Below, piece after piece: positions 49,688 to 59,051 of a stretch of DNA of 64,000 nt. A program made the position numbers and the translations under genes. The notes below the pieces were generated by a model, which was not told the origin of the DNA, did no database searches, and saw only the letters and a list, made by a program, of their open reading frames with translations. This stretch comes from Moesziomyces globuligerus (taxonomy: Eukaryota > Basidiomycota > Ustilaginomycetes > Ustilaginales > Ustilaginaceae): the NCBI GenBank assembly GCA_030849465.1, contig JARVLF010000012.1:558001-622000 (forward strand). The letters run 5' to 3'. Position 1 is the stretch's first letter. Every line of letters starts with the position of its first letter.

Positions 49688-50557
49688 ATGTTGTCCTCGC
49701 GCTTCTTGCCGCTGGCGGCTTTGTTGCTCTGTGCTACTATCTTGGGCGCCTTGTCGTCGCCCATCGAGCCTCGTCAACACGGCTGCGCTAAGTGCCCGGA
49801 CGGTAAATTCGAGACCTCGGTGACTTACCATGGCGACGGCAAGTGTTCGGTCAACTGCGAGACCCGCTGGGAACGCTTCAAGGCTGTGACGGCCACTTGC
49901 GCAAACGGCATCCAGGTTGTCACTGCGGTTTCAATTGCGATTGCCGCTGCTATGAGGCAGATTGAAGGGCAGGCGCGCGGCGTCGAAGGTGGTTGGAATC
50001 GTAACCAGCGACGTGGAATGCAGGACTTCAACATGACGGAGTTCGAGCGCCTCGGAGGCATCAACGACGATGTCTTCGCACAGTACCTGTCTGGAAACTC
50101 GAGCTACACGAGTGGAGCCAACATGTGGGTCCTGGCCGAGATGGGAATGCTGGGCGAGCCGACGATCCAGCTTTCGGACAACGCAACCATCACGGTGTAC
50201 CAGGACAACGGTGTCGTGGTGACAACGCAACAGGCTTCCGAGGGCGACGGTCTCACCCGCCGAAGCGAAGAGGGCGACTCGGTCTGGATCAACACGTGGC
50301 GTAACGACATTGACGGCGGTCAAGCCAAGGCGCCTTGGCTGACGGATTACATGGCTGACGCCCTAGCGCGCGATATTGTCAACCACTACACGACGGGTGT
50401 GCACGACCACGTCTCGAACATCTGTGATTGCATCTATACCGAGACTGGCAAGCACAATCTGGCCACTGGGCTGGAATTCTCGGCGTACCGCAAGGGAGGT
50501 AAGCCTAGCCACCTCAATTGCCCTGACTGCTCGCTGCGCTCGCACAATGAGCTGTGA
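49688..50557 (+). CDS. Secreted cysteine-rich protein of unknown function
   Basis: This single exon encodes 289 residues from the ATG at 49688. The first ~24 residues (MLSSRFLPLAALLLCATILG, then ALSS) form a signal peptide. The mature part has nine cysteines, many in close pairs: HGCAKC, KCSVNC, TC, ICDC and NCPDC. It also has a hydrophobic helix near 73-88 (NGIQVVTAVSIAIAAA), N-glycosylation sites (NMT, NSS, NAT) and dibasic RR sites (NQRRG, LTRRSEE) that a Kex2-like protease could cut. I do not recognise the family. In a smut fungus this profile fits a candidate effector or a small secreted antimicrobial-type protein, but neither role is shown by sequence. Confidence 0.75.
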   Translation: MLSSRFLPLAALLLCATILGALSSPIEPRQHGCAKCPDGKFETSVTYHGDGKCSVNCETRWERFKAVTATCANGIQVVTAVSIAIAAAMRQIEGQARGVEGGWNRNQRRGMQDFNMTEFERLGGINDDVFAQYLSGNSSYTSGANMWVLAEMGMLGEPTIQLSDNATITVYQDNGVVVTTQQASEGDGLTRRSEEGDSVWINTWRNDIDGGQAKAPWLTDYMADALARDIVNHYTTGVHDHVSNICDCIYTETGKHNLATGLEFSAYRKGGKPSHLNCPDCSLRSHNEL

Positions 50558-52551
50558 AGCTCCCAAGCCAGCCAGTACGGTCCAACAGGAGGCGCGCACG
50601 AGCCTCGACCTTTGCCAATTTTTGACCATCTCTCGAGCGAACAGAACATGACTGTGTTGTGAACTGCGATGGGATACGGTGAGAGGCGAGGGACACGATG
50701 CTTCCGACGCTGACGGTGACGGCGGGCTGCCAAGAGCTGCAGAGTGAGTGTAGGCGTTGTTGGCACAGCGTCATGTGGGATAGCTTGGCAGGGCGAGGTT
50801 GGCGTGTCAAGTTTTGTTGACAGCTCTCGACGGGCGCAGACGGGCGCTCTCTGCGGGTGCAGGGCGGGTGCAGGGCAACGTCAGCCAAGACTTTGACGGC
50901 GGCAGCTGCGTGTGGGTCAGAGAGGCCCGATTTGCGAGGGGTTTTGTGGTGCTCTAATTTGAGGGCTGGAATTTCCTTCTTGCTTTTTCTTGGCTGTAGG
51001 CGAGCAAATCACCACCAAGGCGAGACAGGCTTTGGCGGCAACGACCGATCTTCGGCTCTGAAACACGCCAATGCACGCGCAGATCCTTCTCGATCCGAAC
51101 ACTCGAGCAGAGAGATGCAGACAAAGTGATGTTGGGCTTTGCTCATCCATACAGGCGAAGAGGAAGCGGGCTCAAAGGTCTGTCTATGGCGAGGGGGAGG
51201 AAGACGATGCAGCGTCTGCCTGCACCGTGGATCCCCCGCGCTCGAAAAGGGCGGTTGGGCGGCAATCGCGAGACACAGATCGATGGAGAGCAGGCGAGGC
51301 AAGCGAAGGCGGCGATGCCGGCTGCGGTTGGCAGGCAGAGTTGCTGACCGACCGGCGATTTCCAGCCGACCATGGTGGCGCGATCGCGCCCTGCCCGCCT
51401 TGCCCGCCTTGCCCGCCATGCCGCCTGAGCGCCCGAGCCCATGATCCACGGCACTGTCGGGGATGCTCCAGCCAGACTCGCCTTCGATTCGGAAGCTCAT
51501 CATTCATACTCGGAATCAGCTGTGCGTGAGCTGACTGTGTTGTGTTGGATGTCTGGTCGGGCTGGCTGGCTGGCTTGAGGATGGCGCGGGTGGTGGTTCC
51601 CGATGCAGCCTGCACGTGTGGGTGGGCTCGATGCGAGAGAAGGGCTTGGCTGGCTCGAGCCAGCTGCACGATCAGATCAGATCAGAATCGGAGCGCTGCG
51701 ATTTCCATGCGGTTGGCGGCCGTCGAAAAAAACAAATTACTATTGTGTGTGTGTGTGTGTGTTTTGGATCTTCGGCTGGGCTGGCTGGGTGGTCAGGGCG
51801 AAAGACGAGTGTGGCCTTGACTAAGTTTTTGGGCCCTGGCTTGTTTTGGCGATTCGTGCTGCTCTGATGCTGCGTCTGCTGCTGCCTCTGGTGCTGCAGC
51901 AAACGAACCCTGACTTGCACCCCTGTCGGGTCGCCCCGAGGCAAAACAGGCGAAAACCAAAAAGACTCTCCTATTCCGCACTGGCTCGCCTCGCCTCAGT
52001 GCAGTGCTCTCGGACATCCGAGTCGATAGGCAGGCGGCAGCGCATCCCAACCCATCCCATGCCTCCCCGGCTGGGGGCCTCGTTCAGCTGATTTTGCACA
52101 GCCAGGGCGGCGCTGCCCCGTGCCTGGTTCATCTCTGTGCAGCCGCCTCGCCTGCCTCTCTACTCTGCAGACCTCTCCAAGCTTGGCAAGCAACTCTGCC
52201 CCCAGCTCGCCAAACACTCGCACCCGCCCAGCGCCAGAAGCACACAATCCAAATCGCTCCCTCTTTCTCTTCACCCACCTTCCCCCCCCCCCCCCCTCGC
52301 TCGCTGTTTGGTCACCCGTCAAGCCAACGTCGTCGCTTCTTCCCTTCGACTCACCGACTCGCTGACGACGTCCAGTGCTCCATCCTCCACCCCCCCCCCC
52401 CTCTTCTCTTCTCGTCGCGAGCGGCCATCCCGCCGTCCGGTCTCACGCCAATCCACCCACCAAGGCGACGTACGCCTGCCTCTGGCCTTATCGCTCCCAA
52501 AATCCTCCATCTTCCGCACCTCCCTCCCTCCCGACCATCATCATCGTCAAC
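50558..52551. other. 2-kb intergenic region
   Basis: No supported gene. It contains a GT microsatellite (51744-51762) and two poly-C runs near 52283-52297 and 52388-52401. From about 52140 the plus strand is C/T-rich, fitting the leader of the gene that starts at 52552. Confidence 0.5.
51744..51762. repeat. (GT)n microsatellite
   Basis: About nine GT units in an intergenic region. Confidence 0.9.
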
Positions 52552-54564
52552 ATGCGCTTCTTCAGCAGCGTCGGCCTCGTCGCCGTCCTGCTTGCCTTCG
52601 TCCAGCTCGCCCACGCAGCACAGGTCGCCGTCACTCAGATCTCGTGCAACTACCTCTACTTCACCCTCTCCCTCACCACCGCAGAGTCCCGCGATGCCGT
52701 ATACCTCGGCGTCTACCTCGGAAACACCATGATCTCCGAGATCCAGTTCAACTCGGCATACGCCAACACAAACACCTACCAGTGGTACGCTCCCTTCTTC
52801 CCCGCCGCCGGCCCCACCACCTCGGGCACCCAGGACGTCACCTTCCGCCTCCTCGACGCCAACGAGGAACCCATCCCCACCTACGCTCCCATCACACAGC
52901 CCCTCGCCTTCCAGTGCGGTGCTACGGTCACCACCTCCACCACCGCCCTCGGCTCCGCTACCTCGTCCTCGCCTCGCGCATCCAACACCAGCGGCGGCGC
53001 AAACTCCTCGGGCAACTCCAACAGCAACTCGGGCTCGGGCTCGGGCTCGGGCTCCTCCTCCTCCAACACCGGCGCCATCGCCGGCGGTGTCGCAGGCGGT
53101 GTCGCCGCCCTCGTCATCCTCGGCCTCCTCGCTTTCTGCCTCAGGCGCAAGAAGAAGAAGCAGAACCAGCAGCAGAGCCGCCTCCGCAACGACGAGGCAG
53201 ACGAAGCCGCCTTCCGCGCTCCCAACAACGACTCCACCACCTCGCTCGCAACCGCTCCCGAGACCGCCAACACGCCCATGATGCGCGACATCTCCACCAA
53301 GAACGTCTTCGCCGACCCCATCACCTCGGCCCACTCGGGCGCTCCCTCCGGCACCTCCACCCAGTTCTCCGCACCCGCAAACAACAACAACGCCCCCACC
53401 TCCTCCACCACCGCCGGTCTGGGTGCGGCAGGCGCAGCGGCAGGCGCAGCGGCAGGCGCAGCGGCTGCCGCAGGCGGTATCGGCGCCGCGGCCATCGCCG
53501 CTCGCAAGCAGTCCCGCGAACACACGCGCGCCCGCTCGCCCAGTCACGCATCCGATCGCCGACCTTCGTCGGAATTCTCCAAGGACAACTCTTCCAGTCC
53601 CGCCTCTCAGCTCCCTCCCCCCGTCCCTGCCCTGCCAGCCTCCGTTGCCGCACCGACTAGCCACCAGGCAACCACGATGGCTGCTCTACCCCCTGCGCAA
53701 GCGTCTGCCCCCGTCGCCCAACAGCCTCCTGCATCCGCAGCCTCAAGCTCGCCCGCTGACACCCAGAATGCCTCGGCCGTCCCCGTCGCATCTGGAAGTG
53801 CAGCCGCAGCGGCGACTGCTGCCGCGGCCGCCACCACGGCGGCGTCTCCTGACAGCAAGGACGCCAAGTCCAAGTCGAGCAAGTGGGGCTTCAAGCGCGC
53901 CTCGAAAGACGTCGGCCCCAACAAGCTGCCATACCCTCCTGCTGTCCCCGAGACCAGTGCACTCGCACCCGCGGTCGAGACTCCGTCGGCAGCAAGCACC
54001 TCGTCGTCCTCCAACAAGTCGGCTGATGTGCCTTCGTCGCCTTCGCGCTCGTTCAAGGTGATCCAGAAGTCCGCCGCTGCGCCCGCATCCACCGCCGGCC
54101 CGAGCAGCGCCTCGATCGCTCCCAGCGAGAGCAGCTTGAATCGCGTGCCTGCCTTCCCCCCACGATCGGGCCCTGCAACGCCGGCGGGCTCGATCCGCGG
54201 CACCAACTACTCGCGTGCGCCCTCGGTCGCGTCCATGTCGGCGGGCTTCACCGATGCCCCACCCATGCCCTCGGCAGCGTCGGTCTCGTCGGCGCCCGTC
54301 AGCGAGTTTGGCGGCAACATGGCCGGCATCGGTGCGGGTCGTTCGTTTGCCGCCTCGTCGGGCAACTCGACCAAGTGGCACCAGCAGAGCTACAACATCA
54401 TGCCCAACTTCAGCCACCGTGCCTTGGCGCGCTCCACGCAGCTCGACGAGGATCTCATCTTTGGCCACCTCGGCATGGGCCTCACCCCGCCGCCGGGTCC
54501 CGCGGGCAACGGTAGCGAGACGGGCAGCGCAAAGAGCCGCACTGACCCCTTCGGCGATCGTTGA
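52552..54564 (+). CDS. Signal-peptide-bearing single-pass membrane protein
   Basis: This single exon encodes 670 residues from the ATG at 52552 (CAACATGCGC). Signal peptide 1-23 (MRFFSSVGLVAVLLAFVQLA) precedes a compact ectodomain of about 100 residues with two cysteines (Cys32, Cys122), probably a disulfide-linked beta-sandwich, then a Ser/Gly/Asn stalk. The membrane helix is at 174-197 (GAIAGGVAGGVAALVILGLL), then RRKKKK. The long cytosolic tail is Ala/Ser/Pro-rich, includes an AAGA repeat (53426-53462), and ends in DPFGDR. The helix start GAIAGG and the overall design match the protein at 46392. Likely a surface sensor or adhesion-type protein; unassigned. Confidence 0.8.
   Translation: MRFFSSVGLVAVLLAFVQLAHAAQVAVTQISCNYLYFTLSLTTAESRDAVYLGVYLGNTMISEIQFNSAYANTNTYQWYAPFFPAAGPTTSGTQDVTFRLLDANEEPIPTYAPITQPLAFQCGATVTTSTTALGSATSSSPRASNTSGGANSSGNSNSNSGSGSGSGSSSSNTGAIAGGVAGGVAALVILGLLAFCLRRKKKKQNQQQSRLRNDEADEAAFRAPNNDSTTSLATAPETANTPMMRDISTKNVFADPITSAHSGAPSGTSTQFSAPANNNNAPTSSTTAGLGAAGAAAGAAAGAAAAAGGIGAAAIAARKQSREHTRARSPSHASDRRPSSEFSKDNSSSPASQLPPPVPALPASVAAPTSHQATTMAALPPAQASAPVAQQPPASAASSSPADTQNASAVPVASGSAAAAATAAAAATTAASPDSKDAKSKSSKWGFKRASKDVGPNKLPYPPAVPETSALAPAVETPSAASTSSSSNKSADVPSSPSRSFKVIQKSAAAPASTAGPSSASIAPSESSLNRVPAFPPRSGPATPAGSIRGTNYSRAPSVASMSAGFTDAPPMPSAASVSSAPVSEFGGNMAGIGAGRSFAASSGNSTKWHQQSYNIMPNFSHRALARSTQLDEDLIFGHLGMGLTPPPGPAGNGSETGSAKSRTDPFGDR
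53426..53462 (+). repeat. 12-bp coding tandem repeat
   Basis: Three to four copies of a GCGGCAGGCGCA-type unit encode an Ala-Ala-Gly-Ala run in the cytosolic tail of the membrane protein. Confidence 0.7.
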
Positions 54565-54956
54565 TCTCGGACTCCCACGATCCAAGCCGCGGCAAGAGGC
54601 CATGGCCGCGCTGGATCGACTGCATTCGTCCCCATGCCTCCAGCAAAACACTTCTTCAACGGCGCCCCAACGCCTTCGCTTTTCCAATCCCTGCAGAACA
54701 ATTACTTGTCCCACGTCCCAAGTCCTTTCGGATTCGTCTTGTTTGTCTTACATGCCATCCGTCGTCGAGCTTTCACAATCTTTTATTCCCACTTTCGGCT
54801 GTCTTATTTTTTCTTCTTCTTCTTCGCTCTCGTTGCTCTTGTCGGTTCTGTGCATCAATCCATCTCAATCGCCGCAGCTTTCTGGTGTGGACGAAGGGCA
54901 TGGTGGAATTGTGGGGTGGTATACGTGAGACGGCGTGGCAGAAGGAGAGCAGGTCT
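54565..54956. other. Convergent intergenic region
   Basis: 392 bp between the stop of the membrane protein gene and the stop of the AT-hook gene. T-rich around 54800-54840. No gene was seen. Confidence 0.5.
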
Positions 54957-56722
54957 TTAGTGCGGGAGGCGGAAGTAGGAGCCGAGGGGTGGATCGAGGT
55001 CTGGTTTGTGCGCTGTTGCGGAGAGCAGCTCGTGAGCCTAGACGACCGAACGGAGAGTGTGAGATGTAGGAATGTCAGTGATCGGGTCAGGAGGGAAAAG
55101 CGGGGTTCAAGGGAGGGAGGATGGGACGTACTTGTAGGTTTGCAGGGTAGTCGGACGTGCCTTGGACTTTGATGAGTTTGCGTTCACGTTTGAGCCTGCC
55201 GATCTGCGTGCGGGCCTGGTCGAGTTGCTGCGACTGGTGCTCGAGAGTCTTGGAAAGACCGACGATCTGCTCGGCTTCGGGCAAGAGCATCTGCTCCAAC
55301 TCCATCTATCCGCACCGCGATCCGAATGCATCAGCCTCCAACTCGAAAGCGAGAAAGACGGAACCGTTGGCAAGTACTTACGATCTCGGCGTTCATGCCC
55401 AAGCTCATGGTATCGATCGACTTGACTTCGCTTGCCTCGGTGCTCGCTTCGGCGCGGAGCAGAGATCCCTCCTCCTCGAGGCGCCAAGCGAGCATGCTGC
55501 TGGGCAGCTCTCTGCGGCCCGCGACGCTCGCTACACTGCCAGCAGGGATGCGCGCGAGGGGCGGCACGAGCCCGGTCTCGAGCTTGGCGTCGATGCGGTT
55601 GAGGGCGCGGGTCAAGCTATCGGCCACCATGGAGCGAATGTTCTTGGGCATCGAGTTGAGCAGCGGACTGTAGCGTCCAAGATGCAAGGATTGGTCAGCA
55701 CACACACTCTCTCTCTCTTCAACTGAGCGGTGGGGCGCGGAAACGTACATGGCGGTGCGCCAGACGAGGCCTCCTTCCGAGGTGATGCATTCGCGCTCCT
55801 CTAGGCTGAGTCTGCGCCACTTGCGCAGACGTTCGCGCTCGCTCGGCCAGCCTTTCCTCTTTTTGGCCTTGAGCCGTCGCGGCGCAGCGCCCGCCCCTCC
55901 GTCGGACGACATGGCGTCTGCGTCTTCGGCATCATCCGCTTCGGAAGCTTCCGACGCTTCGTCGGATACGCCGTCGACCAGCTCGACGTCCGACTCGGCT
56001 TGCACCTCGGCCGGTCTCGACCTCTTCTCCGGCCTTGCTGCCGCAACAGCTCGCGCAGGAGCTGGCGCAGCAGGAGCAGCGGTCTTTTTGGCTTTGCCAC
56101 TGCCCGGGGGCCGACCTCTGCGCTTCGGTGCAGGTGTAGAGGTCGAGACTGACGTGTTGGGTGTGGCAGCGGCGGATTTGGGCGGTCTGCCCCTCTTGCG
56201 TGGGACAGCAGCAGCTGGGGTGGGGGCATTCGTATCAGCTTGCCTCGCCTTGCGCTGCGCCGCTCGAGGCTCAGCCTCGTCCGAGAACGACACGCTGTTG
56301 TTGGGCGAAGTCTGCGTGCGGTTGCCCGGGGTGGAGAGGATCGATTTGGGCTTCGGCGGGCGACCGCGCCGTTTCGGAACAGCCGGTGTCGAGGCGGATG
56401 TCGTGTCGCCGGACTCGAAAGCACGCATCGCAGGCGTCGTCAGCTTGGCTTTCGGCGGGCGTCCTCGCTTCTTTGGCTGCGCGGGCGTCGAGGGCGCCAC
56501 AGTGGATGCGAGCGAAACGTCGCCATAGTCGGCCGCTCGCTTTTGACGAGCAGACAAAGACGACGAAGCGGAGGCAGGTCGACGAGCGGGCGTGGGAGCT
56601 CCCACGGTCGAGCTGAGCGAGACGTTGCCATCCTTGCGCGGACGGCCTCGTGGTCGCTTGAGGATGGTTGAGCTGGACGCGTCCGAGGCCGCAGCTGCTT
56701 TCTTGGTTCGGGTCGGCGGCAT
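54957..56722 (-). CDS. AT-hook/coiled-coil protein, candidate CENP-Q (Okp1/Fta7)
   Basis: There are four exons: 55749-56722, 55382-55667, 55132-55305 and 54957-55037. Introns have GTACGT or GTAAGT donors and CAG or TAG acceptors, and all junctions keep frame; the product is 504 residues from MPPTRTKK. The N-terminal 210 residues contain five AT-hook cores (RPRGRPRK, then RGRPPK/RGRPPG four times), each preceded by a Ser/Thr-Pro motif, so a module repeats. An acidic stretch, a basic WPSERERLRKWRR, and a C-terminal helical half follow (LLNSMPKNIRSMVADSLTRA, LEQMLLPEAEQIVGLSKTLE, QLDQARTQIGRLKRERK). This order resembles CENP-Q of the inner kinetochore. The assignment is by architecture and needs a profile search. 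Confidence 0.72.
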
Positions 56723-57113
56723 CGTAGGCCCAGGTCGAGTCGCTTCGCTAGCTGGGAGAAGTACGTTCGATTGTAACAGCAGGGTCGAGGATTCGCTAAG
56801 TGGTGACCGTGGAAATGGGCTGGATGGGAACGACGATCGAGCTGGGATGGTCGGATTGCGTGTTGTTCGGACGCGAAACGCGAGCAGCGCTACTCCACTC
56901 GGCGGCACCCTGCATCTCATCCAAATTCCAAACGCGTCTCGACGCGCATTTGGCCATATCTCAGCCTCGCCTCACCTCCATCCACCTCACCAAGATTTCC
57001 GGCCATCCGTGTCAACATCACTCCCTCATCATCCCTACCTTCCCCATTCTAGCATCGCGAGTCTCTCCCATCTCGTACCGAGATCTCGACCGAGAACGCA
57101 CGCCTATCCAACC
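56723..57113. promoter_or_regulatory. Bidirectional promoter region of the AT-hook gene pair
   Basis: 391 bp between divergent ATGs. An earlier ATG for the minus-strand gene exists at 56918-56920, but its extra 66 residues read like leader sequence. The shared promoter suggests co-expression. Confidence 0.5.
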
Positions 57114-58817
57114 ATGAGCGGCAGGGGTTCGGGCTCGAGGGGCCGACCTAGCACCAGCAAGGCTGCATCCAGACCATCCACGTCGCGTGCTGCTGCGACC
57201 GAAGCGGCCGGTCCATCCACACATCGCTTTGCCGATCGTCGTCAGGAGCGCATGAGAGGCGCAGGAACCCAGGTGGCCATCCAACGCGACTTCCAATTCA
57301 AGCTTCCGCCCAAGAAGTCGGCGTCCTCCACAGCAGCCGCAGCAGCAGCAGCACCATCCGCTGCGCCCCAAGACGTCTCTACTTCCAACGACGCTTCAGA
57401 GATAAGACGCAAGCGAGGCCGGCCCAGAGGCTCAGGCCCACGCCAGAAGGAGAGAGCAGCCGCTGCCGCTGCCGCGGCTGCTGCTGCGTCAGACTCTTTC
57501 GACACATCTGCTGACATCTCCCTGCCGCCTGGGCATGACCCTTCTCCGTACTCCAATCGACTGGATGCATCCACGAGCATCGGTGTTGCTAGACGCGTAG
57601 CCCGGCCGAGATCGTCCGGGCCCATCAGCAGCACACCCGCCGCATCGCGCGTCCGCAAGAGTATGCGCGGCGGCTCATCGGCGCGCAGCTCTTCACGCCA
57701 ACGCAGAGACGCGGACGAAGAGCTAGGCAGCCAGCTCGGCGACGCAGACGACTACTCGCTTCCCGATTCGGGTCCCGCTGGCGCAGGTGCCATCCTGGAT
57801 GCATCCCCGGGATGGGACGCTGGTCTTGGAGACATGGACGAGTCCCTGCCCATGATCCCCTCGCCTGCCGCCTCGTCGTCTCATGTCGACACCTCGGTGC
57901 GTCGTATGAGGCCCAGCGTGGGAGGCGCAAGCGTCTCGCGTCTGAGCATCGCAGACAGTCCCATGTCGCGCGCGCACGCCGACTCTCCCGCTGCTCGCGC
58001 CGCCAAGCGCAGCCTCGACGCACGCCAACGTCGTCGACAGGGCAGCCCGGGCGCCGAGAGACCCGCGTCTTCCAGAGCGCCGACCGCAAAGCGCAGAGGC
58101 CGTCCTCCGAAATCGGCCTCCTCCCGACCGGCCACGCAACCCAGATCGCGGGCGATCCTCCAGGAGCCCGCGGAACACGACGAGACCGTGATGGACCGCA
58201 CCATGATCGAGAGACAGCGCGGCAATGCCGGCAGCGCGCGGTCGGGACGTGATCTGCAGAAGCGCCTCAAGCGTGCGCTGACGCTCATCTACTCCGCCTC
58301 GGATGCGAATGCAGACGAGGCAGACGACTCGGGCGCGCCGGCGGCCAAGAAGCGCAAGTCGGCCAAGTATCTCAACGACGTCGACATCATTTGGTCCATC
58401 GTCGACGACGAGCTGCGCAGTGCCATCGAAGAGCAGCCTGCTAAAGCTCCCTTCCTTGCTCTCAAGACGTTGCGCAAGTCGGTCCGCTCCAACTTCTTGA
58501 ATCTGAGCGAAAAGACCGACACGCGCACCACGCTCATCTCCCAGCTCGTGCGCGCAAGGAAGCAGAAACGCCAGCTTAGGAAGGACGTCTTTGCGCGCAG
58601 GACCGAGCTCGCAAAGTCGACGGTGGAGGCGAGCGAACGCGCAAAGGAGATGAATGACTGGAGGAAGGAGGTCACTGTAAGTCTGCTTCTCGCCTTGTCA
58701 AAGCGGCCGAATTGGGTGCTGATCGGATCTCTCCTCTGGATTCTCGTTTGATAGAGCGTGCGCAAGGTCAACGCCTTTTTGCTCAACTTGCGACACCAGG
58801 CAGCCGCTTGGACTTGA
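57114..58817 (+). CDS. AT-hook/coiled-coil protein, candidate CENP-U (Ame1/Mis17)
   Basis: Exons are 57114-58676 and 58755-58817, with a GTAAGT..GATAG intron in phase 0; the product is 541 residues. Without splicing, the frame would end in a hydrophobic intron-encoded tail. The N-terminal 400 residues are disordered and basic with two AT-hook cores (KRGRPRGSG about 100-108; RRGRPPKSA near 325) and poly-Ala runs. The C-terminal ~130 residues are helical: YLNDVDIIWSIVDDELRSAI, LKTLRKSVRSNFLNLSEKTD, then a Lys/Arg-rich coiled coil (LVRARKQKRQLRKDVFARRT) ending HQAAAWT. The coiled-coil end and divergent pairing with the CENP-Q candidate suggest the partner CENP-U. This is an inference. Confidence 0.7.
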
Positions 58818-59051
58818 TAGCCCCGTCTGCCGATTCCAACGGCGGCCGCCATCTCGATATCCTAGCTGCCTTTCTGGTCGTATCGTCGACTCACTGTTGT
58901 CGAGCCTATACCCGCGCAACTCTTGACCTCACAAGATTCGTATCGTAGAAAGCACGCAGTGAGACTCTGAAACTTGTGACGATCTTCTTGCTTGCCAACA
59001 CGTTCTTTTGGTGTCGACTCAACTAACAGCCGGCTACGAGGATTGGAACGC

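Noticed and set aside
49408..49791. 127-codon hydrophobic plus-strand frame
   Set aside because: It overlaps the secreted protein gene in another frame and spans its TATA box and leader; the hydrophobicity comes from the signal peptide region read out of frame.
52351..53664. 437-codon minus-strand frame opposite the membrane protein gene
   Set aside because: Gly/Val/Ala-rich antisense shadow of a GC3-biased gene; the plus strand has signal peptide and membrane helix.
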